From Timaviella sp038204505 (GTDB taxonomy: Bacteria; Cyanobacteriota; Cyanobacteriia; Elainellales; Elainellaceae): DNA of 23,669 nt. The DNA lies in NCBI GenBank assembly GCA_038204505.1, contig JBBRCV010000061.1, positions 1 to 23,669 of the forward strand, read 5' to 3'. Made by a program: the position numbers and the translations under genes. This document shows positions 7,912-15,274 of the stretch, piece after piece. Numbering within the stretch: the stretch's first letter is position 1; every line of letters begins with the position of its first letter. The notes below the pieces were generated by a model that ran no database searches, was not told where the DNA came from, and saw only the letters and a list, made by a program, of their open reading frames with translations.

Positions 7912-8178
7912 TTACAAATCACGGTAGACTTCGCGCCGATGACGGACATAATGAATCAAAACTTGTTTGAGGTGGGTGTCTACCTCGTAAATAATGCGGT
8001 AATCTCCAACACGGATTCGATAAAGTCTTTCGGTGCCGACAAGTTTGAGCGCTTGGAGTGGTGATGGTGTAGCTTTCAAGCTTTCTATGCGAACCAGAAT
8101 GCGATCGCAATTTTCTGAGGATAACTTTCGCAAGTCCTTTTCTACCGATGGCTGAAAAATGACCTCATACAGATCCAT
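7912..8178 (-). CDS. RelE/ParE-family toxin of a type II toxin-antitoxin pair
   Basis: This 88-aa protein has the compact RelE/ParE fold pattern: YEVIFQPSVEKDLRKL, a helix (NCDRILVRIESL), then the beta-strand core RLYRIRVGDYRIIYEV and the basic end IHYVRHRREVYR. RelE-type toxins cleave mRNA on the ribosome; the Arg/His-rich end fits that role, but activity is not shown here. Its start overlaps the antitoxin stop by 14 bp, the common coupled arrangement of antitoxin first and toxin second. The stop codon is followed directly by the decayed DUF2283 fragment. Confidence 0.88.
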   Translation of the reverse strand: MDLYEVIFQPSVEKDLRKLSSENCDRILVRIESLKATPSPLQALKLVGTERLYRIRVGDYRIIYEVDTHLKQVLIHYVRHRREVYRDL

Positions 8179-8356
8179 GACGACTCAACCGTTGTCTCAT
8201 CTCTTCTAAGCTAATGGACTGTTCTTGTCGTCGTTCTGCAACGATCGCCAAATCATGAAGATCCTCCAGCAGCTTCTCATATTGCTCAATCGTTAAAATC
8301 ACAGCGGTTTTATTGCCGTTGGCATCAATAATGTACTGTTCCTGCACTATACTCAT
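8165..8356 (-). CDS. Antitoxin of the RelE-like pair, Phd/YefM-like
   Basis: From the ATG at 8356 this is 63 aa: an N-terminal DNA-binding-type segment (YIIDANGNKTAVILTIEQYEKLL) and a charged helical C-terminus (AERRQEQSISLEEMRQRL) that would bind and neutralise the toxin. The frame opens upstream at 8422, but those 22 residues (FRWRSPILQTIPYH and so on) are unlike the family and overlap the DUF2283 stop, so I use the internal ATG. It lies just upstream of, and overlaps, the toxin gene. Phd/YefM and RelB antitoxins are hard to tell apart at this length; the pairing is more certain than the subfamily. Confidence 0.82.
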   Translation of the reverse strand: MSIVQEQYIIDANGNKTAVILTIEQYEKLLEDLHDLAIVAERRQEQSISLEEMRQRLSRHGSV

Positions 8357-8395
8357 AAATGAATTCTCTAGGTGATAAGGAATAGTCTGTAGTAT

Positions 8396-8487
8396 GGGCG
8401 ATCGCCACCTGAACATCTTCAAGTGTAAACTTTGAGATTGGTTTCCTCTGGATTGATGAGTTGCCGTTTAGAGGCGTTCAATACCTC
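8396..8487. repeat. Right copy of the direct repeat bracketing the toxin-antitoxin pair
   Basis: This is the partner of 7821-7911. It contains the last codons of the intact DUF2283 gene and about 20 bp after its stop. The conserved core (8417-8457) differs at 3 of 41 positions from the left copy. Confidence 0.8.
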
Positions 8488-8619
8488 AATACTGACAGGT
8501 TCATTTGCTTCGTCGTAGCTAACAATGACGCCTCCCGGCTCAGAAATAGCATTTACAGGGGGATGATCTTGCAGAATAAAGGTGAGAATGTCTGCATCTG
8601 CGCTGTATTTTACTTGCAT
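8419..8619 (-). CDS. DUF2283 family protein
   Basis: This 66-aa protein has the DUF2283 layout: MQVKYSADADILTFIL at the N-terminus, an acidic/Gly turn (SEPGGVIVSYDEANEPVSIEVLNAS) and a short C-terminal tail. The family is made of small beta-rich proteins, frequent in bacteria next to toxin-antitoxin genes; no function is established. It lies 62 bp upstream of the antitoxin start on the same strand. Its 3' end is duplicated in decayed form beyond the toxin gene. No clear Shine-Dalgarno is visible. Confidence 0.8.
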   Translation of the reverse strand: MQVKYSADADILTFILQDHPPVNAISEPGGVIVSYDEANEPVSIEVLNASKRQLINPEETNLKVYT

Positions 8620-8656
8620 TTACTTTTTACGGGTTTGGGTACGATGACTCTATAGC

Positions 8657-8902
8657 TCAAGCAGGTTGAGAGCGATTAGCAATGTATTCTTCAATGGTCT
8701 GATAATCACCTGCTTGGTGTGCTTTACGAGACTCTTCAACTTCAGCCAAAACTTCTGGGCTGTTTTCCATCTCATCTTCTTCAGCATCAAAAATCTGATC
8801 TTCTAAAATCTCTAGAAGTTGTTGCTTGTTCTCCAAGTCGAGAGTGGCGATCGCTTCTACTAGAGCTTCAAACGAGATTTGTAGTTTAACTGTTGCTGGC
8901 AT
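8657..8902 (-). CDS. Small acidic protein of unknown function, possibly antitoxin-like
   Basis: This 81-aa protein starts MPATVKLQISFEALVEAIATLD, has a helical ENKQQLLEILEDQ stretch, an acidic centre (DAEEDEMENSPE) and ends EAGDYQTIEEY-like (AGDYQTIEEYIANRSQPA). I recognise the general type as a small family common in cyanobacteria near toxin-antitoxin genes, but I cannot name it. It is the first gene of the minus-strand group that continues with DUF2283 and the toxin-antitoxin pair, 37 bp upstream of DUF2283. An antitoxin role is only a guess from location and acidic composition. Confidence 0.65.
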   Translation of the reverse strand: MPATVKLQISFEALVEAIATLDLENKQQLLEILEDQIFDAEEDEMENSPEVLAEVEESRKAHQAGDYQTIEEYIANRSQPA

Positions 8903-9094
8903 AGTGCTCTTCCTCTAGCTTGACCCTTAAGTTTTGGCAGTCTTGAGCTAAGGGTATTTTTCTAATTCTAAGGCAAGCGCCGGGGCTGGCTGACAAAACT
9001 CTTGGGCTGAAGGCGATCGCCCCGGTTAACGATAAAAGTCCACAAGATTTCTATAGATTTCAGTTTCTTCTAGGAAGAGCTTTTACCAATCACA

Positions 9095-9122
9095 AAAAAG
9101 CCCTCCGAGCAAAGGGCTTTTT
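9095..9122 (-). terminator. Rho-independent terminator of ndhD
   Basis: AAAAAGCCCT (9095-9104) and AGGGCTTTTT (9113-9122) form a perfect 10-bp inverted repeat with an 8-nt loop. Read on the minus strand it lies about 20 nt after the ndhD stop and ends in a U-run. The A-run on the other side would also let it work on the plus strand. Confidence 0.88.
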
Positions 9123-9140
9123 ACATAAATCTGAGAAGAG

Positions 9141-10811
9141 CTATTTAACTATTCCTAGAACGACTTCCGGTTCTCCAATTCTTGGAAAGGCAAACCCTTT
9201 AGCATAAAGCTGTGGATTGGCTTGAGAAACTTGGTTGTACGACTCTCGCACATGGGTATTAACGGCAACCGTGGTTGCATCGTACATCTGAGTCATGAAC
9301 TTAGGATAAAACCCGATGCCAATAATTAGTGATAGGAAACAAGCTGCAATGAACACTTCTCTAGGACTGGCATCACTAAAGATTGCATCCGCAGGCAGAA
9401 CGCAATCGGTACCAAAGCAAGCCGCTTCTTGATCACCATCACTAGTCATGACAGCGCTCATATCGCACATATTGCCCTTGCCGTAGAAGACCTGGCGCAG
9501 CATTGAGAGCAGATAAATGGGGGTGAGAATGACACCAACGGCAGAGAGGGCGATCGTGACAATTCGGAAGACAGAACTATAGCTATCACTGGTAGTAATG
9601 CCCACGAAGACAGCAATTTCACTGGCAAAGCCGCTCATACCGGGCAGCGCTAATGATGCCATGGAGCTAATGGTAAAGAGCGCGAATACTTTGGGCATTG
9701 CTTGACCAATGCCGCCCATTTCATCCATTGCCATGGTGTGGGTGCGATCGTAGGTAACGCCTGCCAAGAAAAACAGCACGGCAGCAATTAAACCGTGAGA
9801 GATCATTTGTAGTAGAGCGCCACTGATACCAACATCGGTAAAAGACGCGATGCCTAGTAGCACAAAGCCCATGTGAGAAACCGATGAATACGCCAAACGA
9901 CGCTTCATGTTGGTTTGGGCAAAGGAGTTAAATGCTCCATAGATAATGTTGATGACACCCAGAATGGCTAGAACGGGCGCGAAGTAAACATGGGCATTGG
10001 GCAGCACTTCTAGGTTGAGACGAATTAAGCCATATCCACCCATTTTTAACAACACGCCAGCCAGAATCATAGACACGGGTGCAGAGGCTTCGCCGTGGGC
10101 ATCGGGTAGCCATGTGTGTAGGGGAAAGATGGCTAACTTAACGCCAAAGGCAATCAGCAATCCGGCGTAGACCAATAGCTCCATGAGCAGCGGGTATTGT
10201 TTCTGGGCTAGTTCGGCAATATCGAAGGTGGGGTTATCGCCATAAAGACCGAGCGCCAAGCCTGCGACCAAGATGAAGATGGAGGAGGCTGCGGTGTAGA
10301 GCAAAAACTTAGTGGCTGCGTAGCGTCGCTTCTGTCCGCCCCAAATGCAGACGAGTAGATAGACGGGAATCAGCTCGACTTCCCACATGATGAAGAAAAG
10401 GAGAATGTCTTGGGCGACGAATACGCCAATCTGGGCAGCGTACAGCATCAGCATGAGGAAATAGAAGAGGCGAGGACGGCGATCGACGCGCCAAGCGGCA
10501 AACATTGCCAGTGTAGTAACCAAACTAGCCAGTAGCACTAAGGGTGCAGACAAGCCATCTACTGAAACCGACCAGTTCAGACCGATTTGGGGTATCCAGG
10601 CATATTTTTCTGCGAGTTGAAATGTCGAACTGCCCGCGTCGTAGTGATTCCAGAAGGTGTAGCATATTAAGAAAAAATCTGCGAGACCTACACCCAGGGC
10701 ATACCATCGAATCAGCTTGCCGTCTTTGTCAGGCAGCACGGGGATAAGCGCAGAAGCAACAAGGGGAAGCAGGACGATCGCGGTGAGCCAAGGAAATTGA
10801 TCCGCTGTCAT
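9141..10811 (-). CDS. ndhD: NAD(P)H-quinone oxidoreductase chain 4 (NDH-1 subunit NdhD)
   Basis: NdhD is one of the proton-pumping antiporter-like membrane subunits of cyanobacterial NDH-1, used in respiration and cyclic electron flow in the thylakoid membrane. The 556-aa protein has about 14 hydrophobic segments. Conserved pump residues are visible: Glu144 in FFIMWEVELIPVYLL, Lys225 in AFGVKLAIFPLHTWLPDAHG, and the YSSVSHMGFVLLG and ISHGLIAAVLFFLAG stretches. An extramembrane loop at about 444-479 is longer than in the NdhD1 proteins I recall and contains Cys449, Cys465 and Cys470. It is a single gene, not in an ndh operon here, and is followed by a strong terminator. I cannot fix the NdhD paralogue (D1 to D6) by eye. 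Confidence 0.95.
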   Translation of the reverse strand: MTADQFPWLTAIVLLPLVASALIPVLPDKDGKLIRWYALGVGLADFFLICYTFWNHYDAGSSTFQLAEKYAWIPQIGLNWSVSVDGLSAPLVLLASLVTTLAMFAAWRVDRRPRLFYFLMLMLYAAQIGVFVAQDILLFFIMWEVELIPVYLLVCIWGGQKRRYAATKFLLYTAASSIFILVAGLALGLYGDNPTFDIAELAQKQYPLLMELLVYAGLLIAFGVKLAIFPLHTWLPDAHGEASAPVSMILAGVLLKMGGYGLIRLNLEVLPNAHVYFAPVLAILGVINIIYGAFNSFAQTNMKRRLAYSSVSHMGFVLLGIASFTDVGISGALLQMISHGLIAAVLFFLAGVTYDRTHTMAMDEMGGIGQAMPKVFALFTISSMASLALPGMSGFASEIAVFVGITTSDSYSSVFRIVTIALSAVGVILTPIYLLSMLRQVFYGKGNMCDMSAVMTSDGDQEAACFGTDCVLPADAIFSDASPREVFIAACFLSLIIGIGFYPKFMTQMYDATTVAVNTHVRESYNQVSQANPQLYAKGFAFPRIGEPEVVLGIVK

Positions 10812-10970
10812 AGCAATAGGAATTAATACTTATTGAAGTGATAAACATTATCTTACTAAATTTTGTAACGATTTGTTATCAGTTTTTACGCTGGACTGGC
10901 AGATACAGAAGTATCCATCTTTGAGCCTTGGTCTCAAGATTTAACAGATAGGTCTTTAATTCAGTAGAAA

Positions 10971-11531
10971 CTACTCTTCTTGCCACAGTCGCTCTAGCTG
11001 GTAGCGCCAAGCCTTCAGCACCTCGCCCCGCTCCTCTGCACCTTGCTCTAGATCGCCTAGCACGCCTTCTTGGTAGAGGCGATCGAGCATTTGTAGGGTG
11101 GTTTCTAGCGACTGTCCCTGCTGTTTCGCTACGTTAATGATTTGGCGCACCTGCGTTTCTGCTAATTGGCTGAAGCTTTCTGACAAGCCGCGTTGATAGA
11201 GGGCGACGAGACGGGCGATCGCGGACTGAAAATCCTCACTCGTCAGGCTTTCTAAATTGTGTTGGAACACGCCCCAGAGAATGTCTTGAAAAATGGCGTA
11301 GCGAGCTTCTTGGGTTTCATCGAAGTTGGCTGCCATTAGTTGCGGCAGAAATTGCTCGGCTTCTTGGGCTGAAGTGATGGTGATAAGCGATCGCAGCCAT
11401 TTTTGGTCTTCAGATAGCAGCACCAGAAGCCGTAGACTGTCTGCCTCGACCTGCCAAGAATCGGGTTCTTTCACTTCGACGGTATCGCCAAAGATCTGAG
11501 CCAATGTGGTGGTGATTTCTAGAGGAGTCAT
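10971..11531 (-). CDS. Conserved hypothetical protein, possible CesT-like chaperone fold
   Basis: This 186-aa soluble protein has no signal peptide or membrane segment. The N-terminal part alternates strand and helix (IFGDTVEVKEPDSWQVEADS, LRLLVLLSEDQKWLRSLITI, then a helix with QLMAANFDETQEARYAIFQD and an LTSEDFQSAIARLVALY segment). That order recalls the type III secretion chaperone-like (CesT/YbjN) fold seen in many cyanobacterial hypotheticals. The C-terminal third (QVRQIINVAKQQGQSLETTL, ending EELW-like) looks helical and charged. The fold idea is from pattern memory only. It is a single minus-strand gene between ndhD and the peroxiredoxin gene. Confidence 0.72.
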   Translation of the reverse strand: MTPLEITTTLAQIFGDTVEVKEPDSWQVEADSLRLLVLLSEDQKWLRSLITITSAQEAEQFLPQLMAANFDETQEARYAIFQDILWGVFQHNLESLTSEDFQSAIARLVALYQRGLSESFSQLAETQVRQIINVAKQQGQSLETTLQMLDRLYQEGVLGDLEQGAEERGEVLKAWRYQLERLWQEE

Positions 11532-11608
11532 AGCCTAAAAAAATGGGGCAAGAGGATTGCAAGCAGCTTAGCTCATCTTCAATCCCCTTGTCCCTATCTT
11601 TTCGAGAT

Positions 11609-11642
11609 CTTAATTCCTAGTGCTTCTTAATTCCTAGTGCTT
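11609..11642. repeat. Perfect 17-bp tandem duplication at the peroxiredoxin stop codon
   Basis: CTTAATTCCTAGTGCTT occurs twice back to back (11609-11625 and 11626-11642) without mismatch. The second copy includes two of the three bases of the prx stop codon on the minus strand. It is a recent-looking slippage duplication in the 3' region and does not alter the protein. Confidence 0.95.
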
Positions 11643-12279
11643 ACTTATCAGGCTGAGGAGTCATCCGCAAGTATGGCTTGACTTGGGTGTAGCCCTTGGG
11701 AAACTTCTCCGCCAATTCTGCGGGATCAGTGATGGAAGGCACAATCACGCAGTCGCCGCCATCAGTCCAGTTTGCTGGGGTGGCAACGCTGTAGTGATCG
11801 GTGAGCTGCAAGGAATCAATGACTCGGAGAATTTCGTCGAAGTTGCGTCCAGTGCTGGCGGGATAGGTTAGGGTTAGCCGCAGCTTTTTGTTGGGATCGA
11901 TGATGAACACCGATCGCACCGTCAACGTGTTGTTGGCGTTGGGGTGAATCATATCGTACAGGTCAGAAACCTTGCGATCGGGGTCTGCCAAGATGGGGTA
12001 GTTTAAAGCCGAGCCTTGGGTTTCTTCGATGTCGCCGACCCAGCCCAGGTGGGAATCAACACTGTCAACGCTGAGGGCGATCGCCTTGACGTTGCGCTTA
12101 TCAAACTCAGGCTTAAGTTTTGCGACGGTTCCTAGTTCGGTGGTGCAAACAGGAGTAAAGTCTTTGGGGTGAGAGAACAAGATCACCCAGCTATCACCTG
12201 CCCACTCGTAGAAGCTAATCGTACCTGTGGTGGATTCTTGAACAAAATCGGGAACGGTATCACCAAGTCTTAGTGCCAT
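11641..12279 (-). CDS. 1-Cys peroxiredoxin (Prx6 type)
   Basis: This thiol peroxidase reduces hydrogen and alkyl peroxides. The 212-aa length fits Prx6. The active-site motif HPKDFTPVCTTELG holds the peroxidatic Cys45 with Thr42 and Pro39. The C-terminal half has PANWTDGGDCVIVPSI, the Prx6-type segment; Cys177 is there, with no typical 2-Cys resolving position. It probably acts in the cytosol against peroxides from photosynthesis. AGGA lies 10 nt before the ATG at 12279. It is a single minus-strand gene 104 bp downstream of the EamA transporter gene, so it may have its own promoter there. Confidence 0.94.
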   Translation of the reverse strand: MALRLGDTVPDFVQESTTGTISFYEWAGDSWVILFSHPKDFTPVCTTELGTVAKLKPEFDKRNVKAIALSVDSVDSHLGWVGDIEETQGSALNYPILADPDRKVSDLYDMIHPNANNTLTVRSVFIIDPNKKLRLTLTYPASTGRNFDEILRVIDSLQLTDHYSVATPANWTDGGDCVIVPSITDPAELAEKFPKGYTQVKPYLRMTPQPDK

Positions 12280-12335
12280 AACTAAATGTCCTGTCTGTTG
12301 CGTATTTGCTGAGTCTAACGTTCTATTATCTCATC

Positions 12336-12359
12336 AACTCCGGTATTCCGAGCGGAGTT
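12336..12359. repeat. Inverted repeat between the EamA and peroxiredoxin genes
   Basis: AACTCCG (12336-12342) and CGGAGTT (12353-12359) form a perfect 7-bp inverted repeat with a 10-nt loop, 24 bp after the transporter stop. No U-run follows on either strand, so it is a weak terminator candidate or an operator for the peroxiredoxin gene. The sequence does not decide between these. Confidence 0.4.
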
Positions 12360-12383
12360 TAGAGGTTTCTTAACGATCTTATC

Positions 12384-13316
12384 TTAATGAGCAGATTTGC
12401 GTCCTATCGCAATCCCCAGAGAGCCAACGACGACCAAGAACGCTCCTATGACTGCCATCAGAGTAATGGGTTCTGGGGTGATGAGGGTAGGAAATAGCAT
12501 AGAAACCAAAAACACTGCGCTCAGGGTAACGATCGGGGTAGTTGAAAGAACGGCACTGACTTTAGACGCTTCCCAATGATCTAGGGCTTCGGCAAAAGCA
12601 CCATAGGCAATGAAGGTATTGAGGGCGCTAAACAGCAGCATTCCCCATTGCAAAGGCGTGAGGGTTTGCAGGCTTGCAGGCGAAGTAAACGGGGCAAACA
12701 GCAGAGCGCCGCCGCCATAGATGACTAGCATAATGATTGACGATGGCACTTGCTGTAGTAATTGCTTTTGCGCTAAGGCGTAGACTGCCCAGACGGCAGC
12801 GGCGATCACAATATAAACGCTGCCCCACAAAAATTGGGCTGGAGCAGTAGCTAGGTGCCGTAACTGTTCGTTGAAGAAAAGCAGCATTCCTAAAAGGAGA
12901 GTGCCAAGCGCCCCCCATTGCTGGAGGGTATAACGTTCTTTAAAGATAATCAAGCCGCCAATGCCCATCATCACTGGGGCAAGTTGAATAATGACCTGGG
13001 CGTTGCTAGGAGAGGTATCTTGCAGTCCTTTGAGATAGAAGAGATAGTTGGCAGCTAGGAAAAGGGTGGCGATCGCCAGTAAATCTAGCCGGGTCTTACC
13101 TAACTTGCGCCGTCCTATCCCTAATTGTCCCTTCACCCCTAAGTAAATTGCTAATAACCAAAACGAAACCAAGAACCGAAACCAGGTGACGGTATAAACA
13201 TCAACCGCTTGTAAAGCGACTTTGAGGGCGATCGGCAAAACACCCCATAAGCCAACTGTAACCAGCGCCAGAGATAAACCTAAACGCCATCGACCCGAAC
13301 TCTGGTGCAGTTGCAT
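12384..13316 (-). CDS. EamA/DMT-family permease
   Basis: This 310-aa inner-membrane protein has ten hydrophobic segments in two repeats of five, the EamA (drug/metabolite transporter) layout. The first repeat begins LGLSLALVTVGLWGVLPIALKVAL and contains the conserved FLAANYLFYLKGL and VIIQLAPVMMGIGGLIIFKE segments. The second begins LWGSVYIVIAAAVWAVYALAQK and contains FIAYGAFAEALDHWEASKVSAVLSTTPIVTL. The family exports small metabolites and amino acids; the substrate cannot be read from sequence. It is a single minus-strand gene, divergent from the small membrane protein gene at 13477. Confidence 0.93.
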   Translation of the reverse strand: MQLHQSSGRWRLGLSLALVTVGLWGVLPIALKVALQAVDVYTVTWFRFLVSFWLLAIYLGVKGQLGIGRRKLGKTRLDLLAIATLFLAANYLFYLKGLQDTSPSNAQVIIQLAPVMMGIGGLIIFKERYTLQQWGALGTLLLGMLLFFNEQLRHLATAPAQFLWGSVYIVIAAAVWAVYALAQKQLLQQVPSSIIMLVIYGGGALLFAPFTSPASLQTLTPLQWGMLLFSALNTFIAYGAFAEALDHWEASKVSAVLSTTPIVTLSAVFLVSMLFPTLITPEPITLMAVIGAFLVVVGSLGIAIGRKSAH

Positions 13317-13435
13317 TCATAACCTCAAGACAGCAGAAAACACGAATTAACTCTAAGGCTAACGAATGATTTCAAGATATTAAGCGTTGCTCTAAAATCT
13401 AAACAAGTAATCTCAAGCCCCGTAGGGTGCACTAC

Positions 13436-13441
13436 TATAAT
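13436..13441 (+). promoter_or_regulatory. Candidate -10 box upstream of the Cys-rich membrane protein gene
   Basis: A perfect TATAAT lies 35 bp before the ATG at 13477, in the divergent intergenic region. No convincing -35 hexamer is found at the usual spacing, so this is a candidate only. Confidence 0.4.
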
Positions 13442-13476
13442 CAACATCCTCGCTTAGGCGTTGCAGAGATTTCTAT

Positions 13477-13773
13477 ATGGCTCTATTCTTTTCCTTACTT
13501 CGCGGGTTAATTTATGCCATTCAGCCATTTTTGACTCCCCTTTGTTTTGTTATGGCTTGGGGGATCGTTTTAATTGTGGGTTGGAGTATTCTTGCGGCGT
13601 TACGAGACGGGGTAAAACAGGTGAAGCAACTGCATCAAATCCCTTGTGCAAATTGTCAATTTTTTACCAATAGTTACTACCTAAAGTGTCCGGTGCATCC
13701 ATCGATGGCGTTGTCGGAAGAGGCGATCGGGTGTCGAGATTACAGAGCCAGCAGTGAAATTGGAAATAGCTAA
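13477..13773 (+). CDS. Small membrane protein with a Cys-rich cytosolic tail
   Basis: This 98-aa protein has one or two hydrophobic segments (about residues 4-41) followed by a soluble tail. The tail carries Cys57 and Cys60 (IPCANCQFF), Cys71 and His74 (KCPVHP), and Cys86 (GCRDY), a spacing that could bind a metal or a cluster. I recognise it as a conserved cyanobacterial hypothetical family but know no function for it. The cupin gene starts 3 bp after its stop, so the two are very likely one transcript. The ATG at 13477 keeps the hydrophobic segment in frame; a second open frame in this region is out of phase and I reject it. Confidence 0.8.
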   Translation: MALFFSLLRGLIYAIQPFLTPLCFVMAWGIVLIVGWSILAALRDGVKQVKQLHQIPCANCQFFTNSYYLKCPVHPSMALSEEAIGCRDYRASSEIGNS

Positions 13774-13775
13774 AT

Positions 13776-14135
13776 ATGCTGATTCAAAAGTTGAACGATT
13801 GCCCAGAGTTCGTTGCTGGAGATGGGACTTTATTACGGGAATTATTGCATCCCGATAAACAGGCGATCGCCTTGCGGTACAGTTTGGCTCATGCGATCGT
13901 CCCTCCTGGTCAAACTTCTATGCCCCACGCCCTGACCACTACCGAGGTCTACTACATTCTCAGCGGCACTGGCGAAATGCATATCAACGATGAAACCCAA
14001 ACGGTTGAGCCGGGTGATGCCATCTATATTCCTCCGGACGCTAAACAATTTATTCACAACAGCGGCACAGATCCGCTCGTTTTCATCTGCATCGTTGACC
14101 CAGCGTGGCAGAAGGCAGATGAGACGATCTACTGA
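13776..14135 (+). CDS. Small cupin-domain protein
   Basis: This single-domain cupin (119 aa) has both cupin motifs: motif 1 in MPHALTTTEVYYILSGTGEMHI (His51, Glu57) and motif 2 in PGDAIYIPPDAKQFIHNSG (His94). Motif 1 lacks the second histidine of the usual HxH (it reads HAL), so metal binding may use fewer ligands. Such proteins act as sugar or small-molecule isomerases, dioxygenases or metal-binding sensors; the substrate is unknown. It starts directly after the Cys-rich membrane protein gene and is probably translated from the same mRNA. Confidence 0.88.
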   Translation: MLIQKLNDCPEFVAGDGTLLRELLHPDKQAIALRYSLAHAIVPPGQTSMPHALTTTEVYYILSGTGEMHINDETQTVEPGDAIYIPPDAKQFIHNSGTDPLVFICIVDPAWQKADETIY

Positions 14136-14297
14136 ATGCAGGAAATCACTGCAATACGCCATTTCTTGTGGTGTTTAGGGCAAAATTCCTCTATCAAGAA
14201 TTAACGGTTTGAGCAGGTTTTCCTTTTTCTTTGGCTTTGATCTGATTCTATCGGGGTAGCTTAGCTTAATATGTGATTTATTTGCTTAGGCTGAGCC

Positions 14298-15215
14298 GTG
14301 GTAGACAACAGGCAATGGGGACAAGTAAAGGGTTTCGCAGAGAGTAGGTTTCCGTTTAAGAAGGGTTTCAGCCGTCAGTTGCGGGGACTGGCGATCGCCT
14401 ATAAGTTCTCGCCCTCCCGTTTGCGGATGCACTTATTACCGACCTGGGTGTTTTGGTCGCTAGCGGCTAATGGGGCTTTGATCCTGATAGTGGGAATATC
14501 TTTGTGGCGACAGATGGGATTACCTGCTCCAACTCATCTATCGAACCCCGCAGAGGCAGCAGCAGTGCCGTTTGAGTCGTCGTCTCGTCTGGGCTATCAG
14601 CAGTCGCTAGGACAACTGAAGGATGATGCTCAGCTTGTGGCAGTGCTGAAGCCCAAGCATTTAGCAATTTTGGCAGGGGATTCTTTGAGTCTGAGGTTTC
14701 CGCCAGGGAAATTGTCAGGATATTGGTTGTTGAATCAAGGGATTTCGGGGGAGACCACGGCAGGACTGTTGAAGCGGTTAAATGTGTTTGACCAGACGCA
14801 GCCTGATGTGATTTTTGTGATGATTGGAATTAATGATTTGCTGCGAGGCAGGTCGGATACTGAGATTTTGGATGATCAGCAGCGAGTGATTGAGGATCTT
14901 AAAGCAACTCATCCTCAGACGAAGATTGTGTTGCAGTCGATATTGCCCCATGCGATTGAGCAGGTGACTTGGGAAGGGCGCGATCGCCTCCTGGCGCTCC
15001 CAAATCGTCGCATTAAGGCGCTTAATGAAGGAATGGAGGCGATCGCCTCTACCGAATCTGTTGATTTTTTTAACCTTTACCCACTCTTTGCCGACTCCGA
15101 GGGCAACCTGCGCCGCGAACTTAGTTCAGACGGATTGCACCTGAGCACTCAGGGCTATGAGGTCTGGGGAATTGCGTTACAGGTTTATGGAGAAGAAGTT
15201 TTGAAGCAAAAATAA
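14298..15215 (+). CDS. SGNH/GDSL-type hydrolase, membrane anchored
   Basis: This is a lipase/esterase-like hydrolase of the SGNH fold. Numbered from the GTG at 14298: the catalytic Ser129 is in ILAGDSLSL, the block II Gly is in NQGISGETT, Asn179 lies in VMIGINDLL, and the catalytic pair Asp278/His281 is in SDGLHLSTQGY. A hydrophobic segment at about 48-70 (TWVFWSLAANGALILIVGIS) points to a signal anchor, with the catalytic part outside the cytosol. The start is uncertain: the ATG at 14427 (MHLLPTWVFW) gives a more usual anchor with a short N-terminus. The substrate is unknown; cell-envelope or lipid esters are possible. It is a single plus-strand gene. Confidence 0.88.
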   Translation: MVDNRQWGQVKGFAESRFPFKKGFSRQLRGLAIAYKFSPSRLRMHLLPTWVFWSLAANGALILIVGISLWRQMGLPAPTHLSNPAEAAAVPFESSSRLGYQQSLGQLKDDAQLVAVLKPKHLAILAGDSLSLRFPPGKLSGYWLLNQGISGETTAGLLKRLNVFDQTQPDVIFVMIGINDLLRGRSDTEILDDQQRVIEDLKATHPQTKIVLQSILPHAIEQVTWEGRDRLLALPNRRIKALNEGMEAIASTESVDFFNLYPLFADSEGNLRRELSSDGLHLSTQGYEVWGIALQVYGEEVLKQK

Positions 15216-15248
15216 TGCTGTTACCGCTCAGAATAAAAGTGCTGAGGC

Positions 15249-15267
15249 AGGGGCATCTGCTGCCCCT
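15249..15267. terminator. Hairpin between convergent genes
   Basis: AGGGGCA (15249-15255) and TGCCCCT (15261-15267) form a perfect 7-bp inverted repeat with a 5-nt loop, after the SGNH hydrolase stop and before the end of the convergent gene at 15275. No U-run follows, so termination strength is doubtful. GGGGCA...TGCCCC hairpins of this type also recur as dispersed repeats in cyanobacterial genomes. Confidence 0.45.
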
Positions 15268-15274
15268 ACGCATT

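Noticed and set aside
8357..8422. N-terminal extension of the Phd/YefM-like antitoxin
   Set aside because: The extra 22 residues do not resemble the family and the frame would overlap the DUF2283 stop; the ATG at 8356 gives the usual length.
8980..9025. CCGGGGC and GCCCCGG inverted repeat, 7 bp, 32-nt spacer
   Set aside because: The arms are short and far apart and one overlaps a HIP1-type GCGATCGC site, so it may arise by chance in this GC-rich motif context.
13461..13673. 70-aa frame overlapping the Cys-rich membrane protein gene
   Set aside because: It is a different frame over the same DNA and gives no recognisable protein; the 98-aa frame has the conserved cysteines and the tight junction with the cupin gene.
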